From an uncultured Treponema sp. (GTDB taxonomy: Bacteria > Spirochaetota > Spirochaetia > Treponematales > Treponemataceae), in contig CAJOQA010000142.1 of the NCBI GenBank assembly GCA_905236465.1, positions 1 through 29,541 on the forward strand: 29,541 nucleotides of DNA. The letters are read 5' to 3'. The notes beneath the pieces are model-generated. The model was not told the origin of the DNA. It did no database searches and was given only the letters and a program-made list of their open reading frames with translations. Made by a program: the position numbers and the translations under genes. Below are positions 23,601 through 29,541 of this stretch, piece by piece. The first letter of the stretch is position 1, and the number at the start of each line of letters is the position of its first letter.

Positions 23601-24445
23601 AAAAGAAACAGCACCATAACGCAGTAACTGTTATAACAACTTTTACAAAATACTTTTCCCTGATATTTTTTTCATTCTGTACCTTGTTGCCCTTAGCATC
23701 CTGTTTAATAACAGCATTCAAAAACGATGCCGAATACCAGGCAACATCTGTCATGCAGGTGCCACATAGCTGGGCTTGGTCAAACTTTGCGAAGGCATTT
23801 ATAACAGCCGATATGTTACGGGCCTTTGTGAATTCAACAATAGTTTTAATTTGTGTCCTTGCAGCCTCTATCATAATAAGCTCGCAGTTGGCCTTTGTCT
23901 TAAACCGCTTTCGCTTTGTAGGCAACTCTTTAATCCGTAGGCTCTTCCTTTTTGCAACACTGCTGCCGGGTGTTGCCATGCAGGTTTCAGTCTACAAGAT
24001 AATGGGAAGTTTAGGTTTTATAAACCACCTTTACGGCTACATCATAATGATGATGGGAACTGATGTAATCACTATATACATCTTTATACAGTTTATGGAA
24101 AATATTCCTGTTTCGCTAGATGAAAGCGCTATTATTGATGGGGCAAATTACTTTACAATATATGCCCGCATAATCCTTCCACTGCTAAAACCGGCAATAA
24201 TCACAAGCATGATTCTTAAAGGGGTAAGCACCTACAACGAATATTATGCCGCAAACCTTTACCTGCAGTCTGCAAAATTGCGTACAGTGGCAATTTCACT
24301 TTATACATTTACCGGCCCCTTAGGGAATCGCTACAACTTAATTTGTGCCGGTGTAATAATTTCTTTGCTTCCAGCCTTAATAGTTTTCATCATCTGCCAA
24401 AAGCACATATACTCCGGAATAACAGCGGGAGCGGTTAAGGCCTAG
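23597..24445 (+). CDS. ABC sugar permease, MalG/UgpE type
   Basis: 282 aa with six membrane segments and the EAA loop DESAIIDGANYFTIYARIIL (175-194). Second permease of the importer, coupled to the first by a 4-base overlap. No ATP-binding subunit gene follows; as in many CUT1 systems, a shared MsiK/UgpC-type ATPase encoded elsewhere must energise transport (inference from the family). The operon ends here at a strong hairpin. Confidence 0.92.
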   Translation: MKKKQHHNAVTVITTFTKYFSLIFFSFCTLLPLASCLITAFKNDAEYQATSVMQVPHSWAWSNFAKAFITADMLRAFVNSTIVLICVLAASIIISSQLAFVLNRFRFVGNSLIRRLFLFATLLPGVAMQVSVYKIMGSLGFINHLYGYIIMMMGTDVITIYIFIQFMENIPVSLDESAIIDGANYFTIYARIILPLLKPAIITSMILKGVSTYNEYYAANLYLQSAKLRTVAISLYTFTGPLGNRYNLICAGVIISLLPALIVFIICQKHIYSGITAGAVKA

Positions 24446-24450
24446 GGCCC

Positions 24451-24478
24451 AGAAAAAATCCCTCCTTGGATTTTTTCT
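24451..24478 (+). terminator. Terminator of the mannan ABC operon
   Basis: AGAAAAAATCC (24451-24461) and GGATTTTTTCT (24468-24478) form a perfect 11-bp stem with a 6-base loop; the T6 in the right arm can act as the U tract. It begins 5 bases after the permease stop. Confidence 0.7.
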
Positions 24479-24482
24479 AGGA

Positions 24483-24536
24483 TTGCAGAATTTTCTTTGC
24501 AAATTCTGCAAGTGCTAAAACGTGCCGTCCTGGCGC
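24483..24536. repeat. Two further hairpins after the terminator
   Basis: TTGCAGAATTT (24483-24493) and AAATTCTGCAA (24501-24511) form a perfect 11-bp inverted repeat with a 7-base loop. GTGCC (24522-24526) and GGCGC (24532-24536) form a shorter GC-rich stem with one G-U pair. With the terminator this makes three hairpins in under 90 bases, reminiscent of intergenic palindromic repeats. Confidence 0.55.
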
Positions 24537-24544
24537 TTTCAATG

Positions 24545-24572
24545 TTGACAAGACCTTAAACTTTTATATAAT
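24545..24572 (+). promoter_or_regulatory. Full-consensus sigma-70 promoter
   Basis: TTGACA (24545-24550), a 16-base spacer and TATAAT (24567-24572), both perfect hexamers. Transcription should start near 24579, giving an 11-base leader that includes AGGG before the ATG at 24590. Confidence 0.75.
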
Positions 24573-24589
24573 TGAAGGCAGGGTTTACT

Positions 24590-25504
24590 ATGAGAAAAAA
24601 ACTTTGCTTTCTTTTTGCGGCCTTTGCGGCGGGGCTTGTTTCAGCGGAAAAACTGCCGGATTCACTCAGAGGAAAAACAAAAGAATATCCTTCTGCCATA
24701 GCTAAAGACGTTAATTCATTAAATAGAAAAAAACTTCTTGATGACTCATACTTTATCTCTGCCCTAAAAAAAGAAGTGACAAATCCAAAACATAGCGAAG
24801 AAGACAAGGTCTACTACTTTTACCTTATGCTGAACCAAATAAGATGGGGATTTTCTGGGGCTGTATGGATGAGACCGGACGGTCACTATACGGATGAAGT
24901 TATCTTTCAATGCGCTTCTCTCCTTTCTTATAGGGAAGAACTAAAAAAGCTAGGACTTGATACTTCCCCATACTATAAACTGGCGCTTGAAAGCGGAAAT
25001 GAAAAACCCATCCTAGCATCTTATTCCCTTCTTCTTGCCACACTGTTAGAAACAGACGACAAAAAAGCAGAAGCCTTGCTAGCTCAGGCAGCATTTCCCC
25101 TTAGGTCTATGCTGATTCACAATATCTGCTATTCCCTGCTCCTGATAAAAGACGAGAACGAGCTGCCCTTTGTATCTTACATAACATATTATGCCGTACT
25201 AGAAGAAGAAAAAGAAGACCTTCTTGCAAGGACCTGTATGTATGTGCTGAACAATATGCTTTCTGAAACTTCTTTTAAGACTATGCTTGAAACCTACAAG
25301 TCCCATGCAGAAAATGATTTTCAGAAAAAACTGGCGGATGATATTGCTGAAAACGGGAACAAGGTTCCCTACCTGGGCCCCTATTGGGAAGGGCAAAAAG
25401 GGCTTTTCACTAAATTTTGGGACTTTGAAAATGTATTGTTCACATTCTATGATGACGGACTTTACATTTCTAGCGGAAACTTTTCAGAATTCATACCAAA
25501 CTGA
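24590..25504 (+). CDS. Secreted protein of unknown function, 304 aa
   Basis: Starts at ATG 24590 behind AGGG; a TTG at 24572 lies within the -10 element and is not used. MRKKLCFLFAAFAAGLVSA is a signal peptide cut before Glu20. The mature protein is about 285 residues, mostly helical, with several Tyr- and Leu-rich helices (for example YYFYLMLNQIRWGF and FPLRSMLIHNICYSLLLI) suggesting a helical-repeat fold. I recognise no family. It is expressed from a perfect promoter, and 9 bases separate it from the zinc-ribbon/TerD gene, so the two are probably one transcript. Confidence 0.75.
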   Translation: MRKKLCFLFAAFAAGLVSAEKLPDSLRGKTKEYPSAIAKDVNSLNRKKLLDDSYFISALKKEVTNPKHSEEDKVYYFYLMLNQIRWGFSGAVWMRPDGHYTDEVIFQCASLLSYREELKKLGLDTSPYYKLALESGNEKPILASYSLLLATLLETDDKKAEALLAQAAFPLRSMLIHNICYSLLLIKDENELPFVSYITYYAVLEEEKEDLLARTCMYVLNNMLSETSFKTMLETYKSHAENDFQKKLADDIAENGNKVPYLGPYWEGQKGLFTKFWDFENVLFTFYDDGLYISSGNFSEFIPN

Positions 25505-25513
25505 GCTGGTGGC

Positions 25514-26938
25514 ATGGATGCCAAGACAAAAAAATGCCCTGCATGTGGTGCACTTCTAAATGTAGAAGCAAAGTTTTGCAACGAATGTGGCTGCAAACAG
25601 GTAGCGGATGAAATAGAACTTGACGAAGAAGAATTCAGCGACAAAGACAGACCTCCTATTTCTATAGAAGAAGCCTATAATTTGCTTGCCTGCGACAAGT
25701 ACTACAAGGAAAACAACAGCATTACATCTTATGCCCAGTCATTCAAGACAAACCCTGCTGTGTATACGCTTTTGGGGATGAAACTTTTTGAAGAAAGGAG
25801 TGAAGAAAAAAAACGTATAATTGACAGATGGTGTGCGGTCTGGAATCAAAAGGCAGAAAATGAATGGAGGCGGACACAGCTTGAAAAAGTAACAAGGCTC
25901 AAAACCGCCCTCAGCGCAGTGACGATGCTTTTCTGTAAGGCAAGCGATGAAAAGTTTAGGGCAGAACTTGAAGAACCCCTTGTAGACTTTCAGACTAGCA
26001 AACTTTTAGAAGTTGTAAAAAATATCGGCATGGACGGCATAATCGATAAAAAGGACTACGACCGTCTTATTTCTACAATGAAAGACTTGGGACTTTATGA
26101 ATCTAAGTTCAAGGAAAAAACTTTAGAAACTATCTACTCCTTTGCCCAAAAGAACAGTATAAAAATTCTCTCTACAGAAGAAGATTCCTGTCAGCATTTT
26201 AAAAATCTAGTAAAAAAATATTTTGAAAAAAATTCAATTAACCCCTTAAGCCCCCTAGAAGAAAAGCACTATTACCACCTGCAATTTTTAGCTGAAGAAG
26301 CAGGACTTTCAGAGCCTTCTTTCAAGATGATTATAAACGAATTATGCCCGAATCTTAATTCAAAAAAAGAAGAAGTCACAGAAGAAATAAAAACACTTTA
26401 TCTTTCTAAGGGACAAAAAGTTGATTTAACAAAAGACAGACCTAACCTGAACACTCTTACAGTTTGTCTTGGCTGGAAGGTAAGGGGAGAAGACTTTGAC
26501 ATAGACGTCTCTGCCTTCATGCTTGGCTCAAACGGGAAATGCCCTTCTGATGATGAATTTATTTTTTACAGTAATCCAAAACACCCCAGCGATTCTATAA
26601 AATTAAATGAAGATAATAACAGGCAGATTAGGGTGGACCTTTCAAAAATTCCCGCAAACATTGAACGCATAGCCTTTACTTGCACAATTTACGATGCCGA
26701 AGCCAAGGGGCAGGATTTTAGCAAGGTTGATGCAGCCTTTATAAGCCTTACAGACCAGAGAAGCAACAAAGAAATTATTCACTATGATTTGGGGAAAGAC
26801 TTTTCTACAGAAACAGCCCTTGTGGCAGGAGAGATCTACAAGCATAAAAATCAGTGGAAGTTCAATGCTATTGGTAGCGGATTCAGTGGCGGACTAAAAG
26901 CCCTTTGCAGCCACTATGGAATTGAAGTAGAGAATTAG
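25514..26938 (+). CDS. Zinc-ribbon and TerD-domain fusion protein
   Basis: 474 aa. An N-terminal zinc ribbon (Cys8, Cys11, Cys22, Cys25 in CPACG and CNECG) is followed by an acidic linker, a helical middle region (about 50-290, two similar-looking halves not assigned to a family) and a C-terminal TerD domain (about 296-474): LSKGQKVDLTKDRPNLNTL, GLGWKV-like CLGWKVRGEDFDIDVSAFML, IRVDLSKIPANIERIAFTCTIYDAE, FSTETALVAGEIYKHKNQWKFNAIGSGFSGGL. TerD domains bind calcium through acidic residues, seen here in DFDID and the Asp pairs that follow. They are linked to tellurite or stress resistance and envelope-associated signalling. No terA/B/C/Z neighbours are present. There is no good Shine-Dalgarno; it probably depends on coupling to the upstream gene. 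A decayed copy follows. Confidence 0.85.
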   Translation: MDAKTKKCPACGALLNVEAKFCNECGCKQVADEIELDEEEFSDKDRPPISIEEAYNLLACDKYYKENNSITSYAQSFKTNPAVYTLLGMKLFEERSEEKKRIIDRWCAVWNQKAENEWRRTQLEKVTRLKTALSAVTMLFCKASDEKFRAELEEPLVDFQTSKLLEVVKNIGMDGIIDKKDYDRLISTMKDLGLYESKFKEKTLETIYSFAQKNSIKILSTEEDSCQHFKNLVKKYFEKNSINPLSPLEEKHYYHLQFLAEEAGLSEPSFKMIINELCPNLNSKKEEVTEEIKTLYLSKGQKVDLTKDRPNLNTLTVCLGWKVRGEDFDIDVSAFMLGSNGKCPSDDEFIFYSNPKHPSDSIKLNEDNNRQIRVDLSKIPANIERIAFTCTIYDAEAKGQDFSKVDAAFISLTDQRSNKEIIHYDLGKDFSTETALVAGEIYKHKNQWKFNAIGSGFSGGLKALCSHYGIEVEN

Positions 26939-26952
26939 CACAAGGAAATCGT

Positions 26953-27245
26953 ATGAGCGAAAATAAAAATGTATGTCCTGAATAAGGAAAAGACAGGCGT
27001 CTCTTCTTTTACGCAATCATTTAAGGCTAATCCAAATGTCTATAAAGTTGCAGGGCTAGACCTCTTTGAAAAAAGAAGCGAAGAATCAAAAAGCAGATTT
27101 GAAAAGTGGTGTACTGTTTGGAATCAAAAGGCTGAATTAGAAGAGCCAATCTTAGACTTACAGGTTGGAAAACTGCTTGAAGTTGTAAGAACCTTAGGCT
27201 TGAACGGGGTAATAGATAGTAAGGCTCAGGAAAGCCTGAATTCAA
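26953..27245 (+). pseudogene. Decayed tandem copy of the zinc-ribbon/TerD gene
   Basis: It begins ATG-AGC-GAA with AAGGAA upstream and reads MSENKNVCPE before a stop, resembling the MDAKTKKCPA start of the intact gene. In another frame from 26981 it continues NKEKTGVSSFTQSFKANPNVYKVAGLDLFEKRSEE and then KWCTVWNQKAELEEPILDLQVGKLLEVV, clearly homologous to residues 65-190 of the neighbour. Three lesions are visible: loss of about 54 codons with a frameshift after the first Cys, loss of exactly 36 codons between QKA and ELEEP, and loss of everything after LNST, including the whole TerD domain. A 136-aa open frame (26969-27379) remains but is not a functional gene in my view. Confidence 0.8.
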
Positions 27246-27262
27246 CTTTTTTTGCTTACCCC

Positions 27263-27380
27263 CTCATACTTTGGACTAGGAAAAAGAATTGCAGCTGCTC
27301 TAGTCAGAACTTTTATTCCTGGAAAGGAACTAGAAAGGACTTTTATAAGCCACTCTTTTTTTCCCCGCCCAAGTTTTGAG
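27263..27380. repeat. Imperfect 118-bp inverted-repeat element
   Basis: The ends are related in inverted orientation: the left end begins CTCATACTTTGGACTAGG then an A run and GAATTGC. The right end read on the minus strand begins CTCAAAACTTGGGCGGGG then an A run and GAGTGGC. The centre holds a small palindrome (TTCC/GGAA, about 27314-27327). It sits where homology of the pseudogene stops, and may be a small palindromic or MITE-like repeat. No transposase is present. Confidence 0.4.
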
Positions 27381-27413
27381 CTCCTGCTATTTTGGGCTTG
27401 ATATGGGGACAAA

Positions 27414-27454
27414 TTTTATGCTAAAGTGGAGTTATACTCCATTTTAGCATAAAA
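27414..27454. promoter_or_regulatory. 18-bp-arm palindrome upstream of the AAA/DUF4143 ATPase
   Basis: The left arm TTTTATGCTAAAGTGGAG (27414-27431) and the right arm CTCCATTTTAGCATAAAA (27437-27454) pair at 17 of 18 positions, the exception being a G/T wobble. The loop is TTATA. A TATACT -10-like hexamer (27433-27438) spans loop and right arm. It is followed by A residues, not a T tract, so it is not a terminator for the plus strand. An operator or mRNA structure 15 bases before the start codon is likely. Confidence 0.75.
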
Positions 27455-27468
27455 AAAAAGAGGTTTAT

Positions 27469-28680
27469 ATGGCTTATATAAAGAGGCACATAACAGAAAC
27501 ACTTATCAAGATGCTTAGACAGTTTAAAGTAGTACTTGTAACAGGTCCGAGACAAGTTGGAAAGAGTACCCTTTTAAAAACTGAGTTGAAGGATTTTGAA
27601 TATGTAACACTTGATGATATGGCAGAACTTGAAATTGCACAAAAAGACCCTTCCCTCTTTTTTAAAAACCATAGCTTGCCTTTAGTTATTGACGAAGTTC
27701 AGTATGCTCCTCAACTGTTCAAATACATAAAATTAATAGCAGATAAAAGTGATGAAAAAGGACTGATATGTCTTACAGGCTCCCAAACATATTCCCTTAT
27801 GCACAATGTTTCTGAATCTTTAGCCGGCAGGATCGGCATATTAGAACTGCAAGGACTTTCACTTAGGGAAAAATTCAAAATTCCCTTTTATAATGCTTTT
27901 ATACCAAATGACAAGTACCTTGACTCCCGTTATAAAACTTTTATTCCATATAAAAATCTTTGGAACCACATCCATACAGGTTCAATGCCAGAAATGGCTG
28001 ACGAGAAATCTGACTGGGATTTGTTTTATAGGTCATATACAAAATCTTATATAGAAAGAGATGTCAGAAATCTGTTGAATATAAAAGAAATAAATGTTTT
28101 TTATAAGTTTATGGTTGCTCTTGCTGCCAGGACCGGTTGTCTGTTTAATGCCGCAGATATCGCAAATTCTATTGGAGTAAATCTAAAAACTGTGCAAAAT
28201 TGGATATCAGTTCTTGAAGCATCAGGAATCATTTTTTTTCTTAGGCCTTATGAAAACAATATTCTTAAGCGCACAATAAAGACACCTAAAATTTATTTTC
28301 ATGATACAGGTCTTGTATGTTATCTTGTTGGCTGGGATAATCCTAAGGTTGCACAAAATGGAGCTATGGCAGGTGAACTTTTTGAAAACTTTGTAATGAG
28401 TGAAATTGCTAAAAGTTATCTTAACTATGGGAAAGACTTACGAAACTTGTTTTTTTACCGTGATTCAAATCAAAAGGAAATAGACCTAATTATTTTGAAC
28501 GAAGACAGACTTTTCCCAATTGAAATAAAGAAAGCTGCCCAAGTTTCACTTTCTATGGCAAAGAATTTTCCTACCTTAAAACAATTGGATAATATCAATA
28601 TGGGAACTATACTGTGCCAATGCGATAAAAAAATGCTTTTAGGGGAAAATGTCCGTGCCCTCCCCCTTGACTTTGTATAG
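27469..28680 (+). CDS. AAA ATPase with DUF4143 (AAA_14) domain
   Basis: 403 aa. The N-terminal P-loop domain has Walker A GPRQVGKST (26-34), Walker B LPLVIDEVQ and the sensor-like LTGSQ. A winged-helix-like segment follows (DIANSIGVNLKTVQNWISVLEASGIIFFLRPY). The C-terminal DUF4143 part has the PD-(D/E)XK-nuclease-like pattern GELFENFVMSEI, FYRDSNQKEIDLII and FPIEIKKA (Glu, Asp, Glu-X-Lys). The family is abundant and multi-copy in gut anaerobes; its function is unproven. The start follows AGAGG. The gene is visibly more A/T-rich than the mannan genes, and with the palindrome before it this suggests horizontal gain. Confidence 0.88.
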   Translation: MAYIKRHITETLIKMLRQFKVVLVTGPRQVGKSTLLKTELKDFEYVTLDDMAELEIAQKDPSLFFKNHSLPLVIDEVQYAPQLFKYIKLIADKSDEKGLICLTGSQTYSLMHNVSESLAGRIGILELQGLSLREKFKIPFYNAFIPNDKYLDSRYKTFIPYKNLWNHIHTGSMPEMADEKSDWDLFYRSYTKSYIERDVRNLLNIKEINVFYKFMVALAARTGCLFNAADIANSIGVNLKTVQNWISVLEASGIIFFLRPYENNILKRTIKTPKIYFHDTGLVCYLVGWDNPKVAQNGAMAGELFENFVMSEIAKSYLNYGKDLRNLFFYRDSNQKEIDLIILNEDRLFPIEIKKAAQVSLSMAKNFPTLKQLDNINMGTILCQCDKKMLLGENVRALPLDFV

Positions 28681-28688
28681 AGGCTCCC

Positions 28689-28704
28689 TTCAATCCTAAT
28701 TGAA
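28689..28704. promoter_or_regulatory. Inverted repeat over the uvrA -35 element
   Basis: TTCAAT (28689-28694) and ATTGAA (28699-28704) flank four bases; the right half overlaps the predicted -35. A possible operator for a DNA-damage or other repressor; unproven. Confidence 0.35.
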
Positions 28705-28728
28705 TAAAAGTAGATTTTCCTCTATTAT
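28700..28728 (+). promoter_or_regulatory. Promoter of uvrA giving a leaderless mRNA
   Basis: TTGAAT (28700-28705), a 17-base spacer and TATTAT (28723-28728), then 7 bases to the GTG at 28736. No Shine-Dalgarno precedes the GTG. Confidence 0.5.
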
Positions 28729-28735
28729 TTACTGC

Positions 28736-29541
28736 GTGAGTAACGAAAAGAATTTAACTATTAACCCCGTAAAGTCGGGAGATAAAATTTGTATACAGGG
28801 TGCCAGGGAGCACAATCTTAAAAACGTAAGCGTAGAGCTACCCCGCAACAAGCTAGTTGTAATTTCAGGCTTGAGCGGTTCAGGAAAGTCTTCGCTTGCA
28901 TTCGATACTCTTTTTGCGGAAGGGCAAAGGCGTTACATGGAAAGCCTTTCTTCCTATGCCCGTCAGTTCTTGGGCAGGATGGACAAACCAGATGTAGATT
29001 TAATTACAGGACTTTCACCTGCCATCTCCATAGAGCAAAAGACAACCCATAAAAATCCCCGCTCAACGGTTGGAACAGTAACTGAAATTTACGACTACTA
29101 CCGCCTGCTTTTTGCCCGCATTGGCCATGCCCACTGCCCAAAGTGTGGCAGGGAAATAAAAGAGCAGTCCGTTGACCAAATCATAGATACAATTTTAAGT
29201 TGGAATCAAGGAACAAAACTTACAATCCTGGCCCCAGTAATCAGGGGAAAAAAGGGAGAGCATCAAAAAATACTTGATGATGCAAAAAAGTCTGGTTTTG
29301 TAAGGGCAAGAATCGACGGCTTAATGGTAGAGCTTGAGGAATCTATTAAACTTGACAAGCAGAAAAAACACACAATAGAAATTGTTGTTGACCGTATAGC
29401 CTTAAAAGACGGGATACGGCAGCGGTTAGCAGATTCTATTGAGACAGCCTTAAAGAATGCGAACGGAATTATAACCGTAATGCGGCGGGGAAATAAAGAA
29501 GATGATGCCTACAAAGAGATAACTGCAGAACTTGATAAAAA
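28736..29541 (+). CDS. uvrA: UvrABC system protein A, N-terminal part
   Basis: The first 268 residues are visible; the gene runs off the right edge. UvrA is the damage-recognition ATPase of nucleotide excision repair. Seen: IQGAREHNLKNVSVELPRNKLVV, Walker A GLSGSGKSS (45-53), the UvrA signature FAEGQRRYMESLSSYARQFLGRMDKPDVD, GLSPAISIEQKTTHKNPRSTVGTVTEIYDYYRLLFARIG, and the first half of zinc finger 1, CPKCG (Cys134, Cys137). GTG 28736 is chosen because the family N-terminus begins about 20 residues before GAREHN; an in-frame TTG at 28700 is part of the -35 element. No ribosome site is visible. Confidence 0.95.
   Translation, partial: MSNEKNLTINPVKSGDKICIQGAREHNLKNVSVELPRNKLVVISGLSGSGKSSLAFDTLFAEGQRRYMESLSSYARQFLGRMDKPDVDLITGLSPAISIEQKTTHKNPRSTVGTVTEIYDYYRLLFARIGHAHCPKCGREIKEQSVDQIIDTILSWNQGTKLTILAPVIRGKKGEHQKILDDAKKSGFVRARIDGLMVELEESIKLDKQKKHTIEIVVDRIALKDGIRQRLADSIETALKNANGIITVMRRGNKEDDAYKEITAELDK

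Noticed and set aside
26969..27379. 136-aa open frame taken as a real gene
   Set aside because: It starts inside the remnant of a zinc-ribbon start, has a deletion relative to the neighbour and ends in unrelated low-quality sequence with no ribosome site; treated as part of a pseudogene.
27240..27401. Alternative open frame reading LLTPSYFGLGKRIAAALVRTF and onward
   Set aside because: No start codon with a ribosome site, the opposite strand is open as well, and the region is an inverted repeat; more likely a repeat giving spurious frames.
28700..28738. TTG 28700 as the uvrA start
   Set aside because: It is part of the predicted -35 hexamer, has no ribosome site and would add residues not seen in UvrA N-termini.
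1..29541. tRNA, rRNA, CRISPR array, insertion sequence, prophage or replication origin
   Set aside because: Intergenic regions are short. No clover-leaf, repeat-spacer pattern, transposase, integrase or DnaA-box cluster was seen by eye on either strand.

Overview
The window reads like the chromosome of a host-associated, plant-polysaccharide-using spirochaete, most probably a gut or rumen Treponema. This is an inference from gene content (beta-mannan phosphorolysis, type II secretion-like genes, SUMF/FGE-fold secreted proteins, a DUF4143 ATPase) and from protein style. No rRNA or tRNA is present to prove it. Coding density is high, and no stretch over 300 bases lacks a gene or gene remnant.

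Layout. (1) 1-8146, minus strand: one compact, translationally coupled operon for a reduced type II secretion/pseudopilus apparatus: secretin (gspD), ATPase (gspE), inner-membrane platform (gspF), major pseudopilin (gspG), two very small pseudopilin-like proteins and a single-pass membrane protein. It continues into two lipoproteins, one of them a clostripain-family (C11) peptidase, and a secreted poly-serine protein cut by the left edge. (2) 8302-10139, plus: histidinol-phosphate aminotransferase and a metallophosphoesterase. (3) 10148-14162, minus: an FGE/C-type-lectin-fold secreted protein, a CorA-type transporter and a 642-residue protein of unknown function. (4) 14386-15232: ssb and a convergent small membrane protein sharing a bidirectional terminator. 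(5) 15343-24445: a beta-mannan utilisation locus. It has a LacI regulator, a minus-strand operon (GH26, mannosylglucose phosphorylase GH130, cellobiose/mannobiose 2-epimerase) and a divergent plus-strand operon (mannooligosaccharide phosphorylase GH130, ABC binding lipoprotein, two permeases). (6) 24590-27245: a secreted unknown, a zinc-ribbon/TerD fusion and its decayed tandem copy. (7) 27414-28680: an AAA/DUF4143 ATPase preceded by a long palindrome. (8) 28736 to the right edge: the start of uvrA.

How the mannan genes fit together: the ABC system imports mannooligosaccharides. Cytoplasmic GH26 and the GH130_2 phosphorylase shorten them, the epimerase turns mannobiose into mannosylglucose, and the GH130_1 phosphorylase releases mannose-1-phosphate and glucose. 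The ABC ATPase and any extracellular mannanase must lie elsewhere.

Two regulatory patterns stand out. Five genes without a Shine-Dalgarno (hisC, the 642-aa gene, lacI, the GH26 gene, uvrA) each have a -35/N17/-10 promoter placed so that transcription should begin at or next to the start codon, suggesting leaderless mRNAs. Separately, gspD and ssb share an identical 19-base element plus a similar -10 region upstream.
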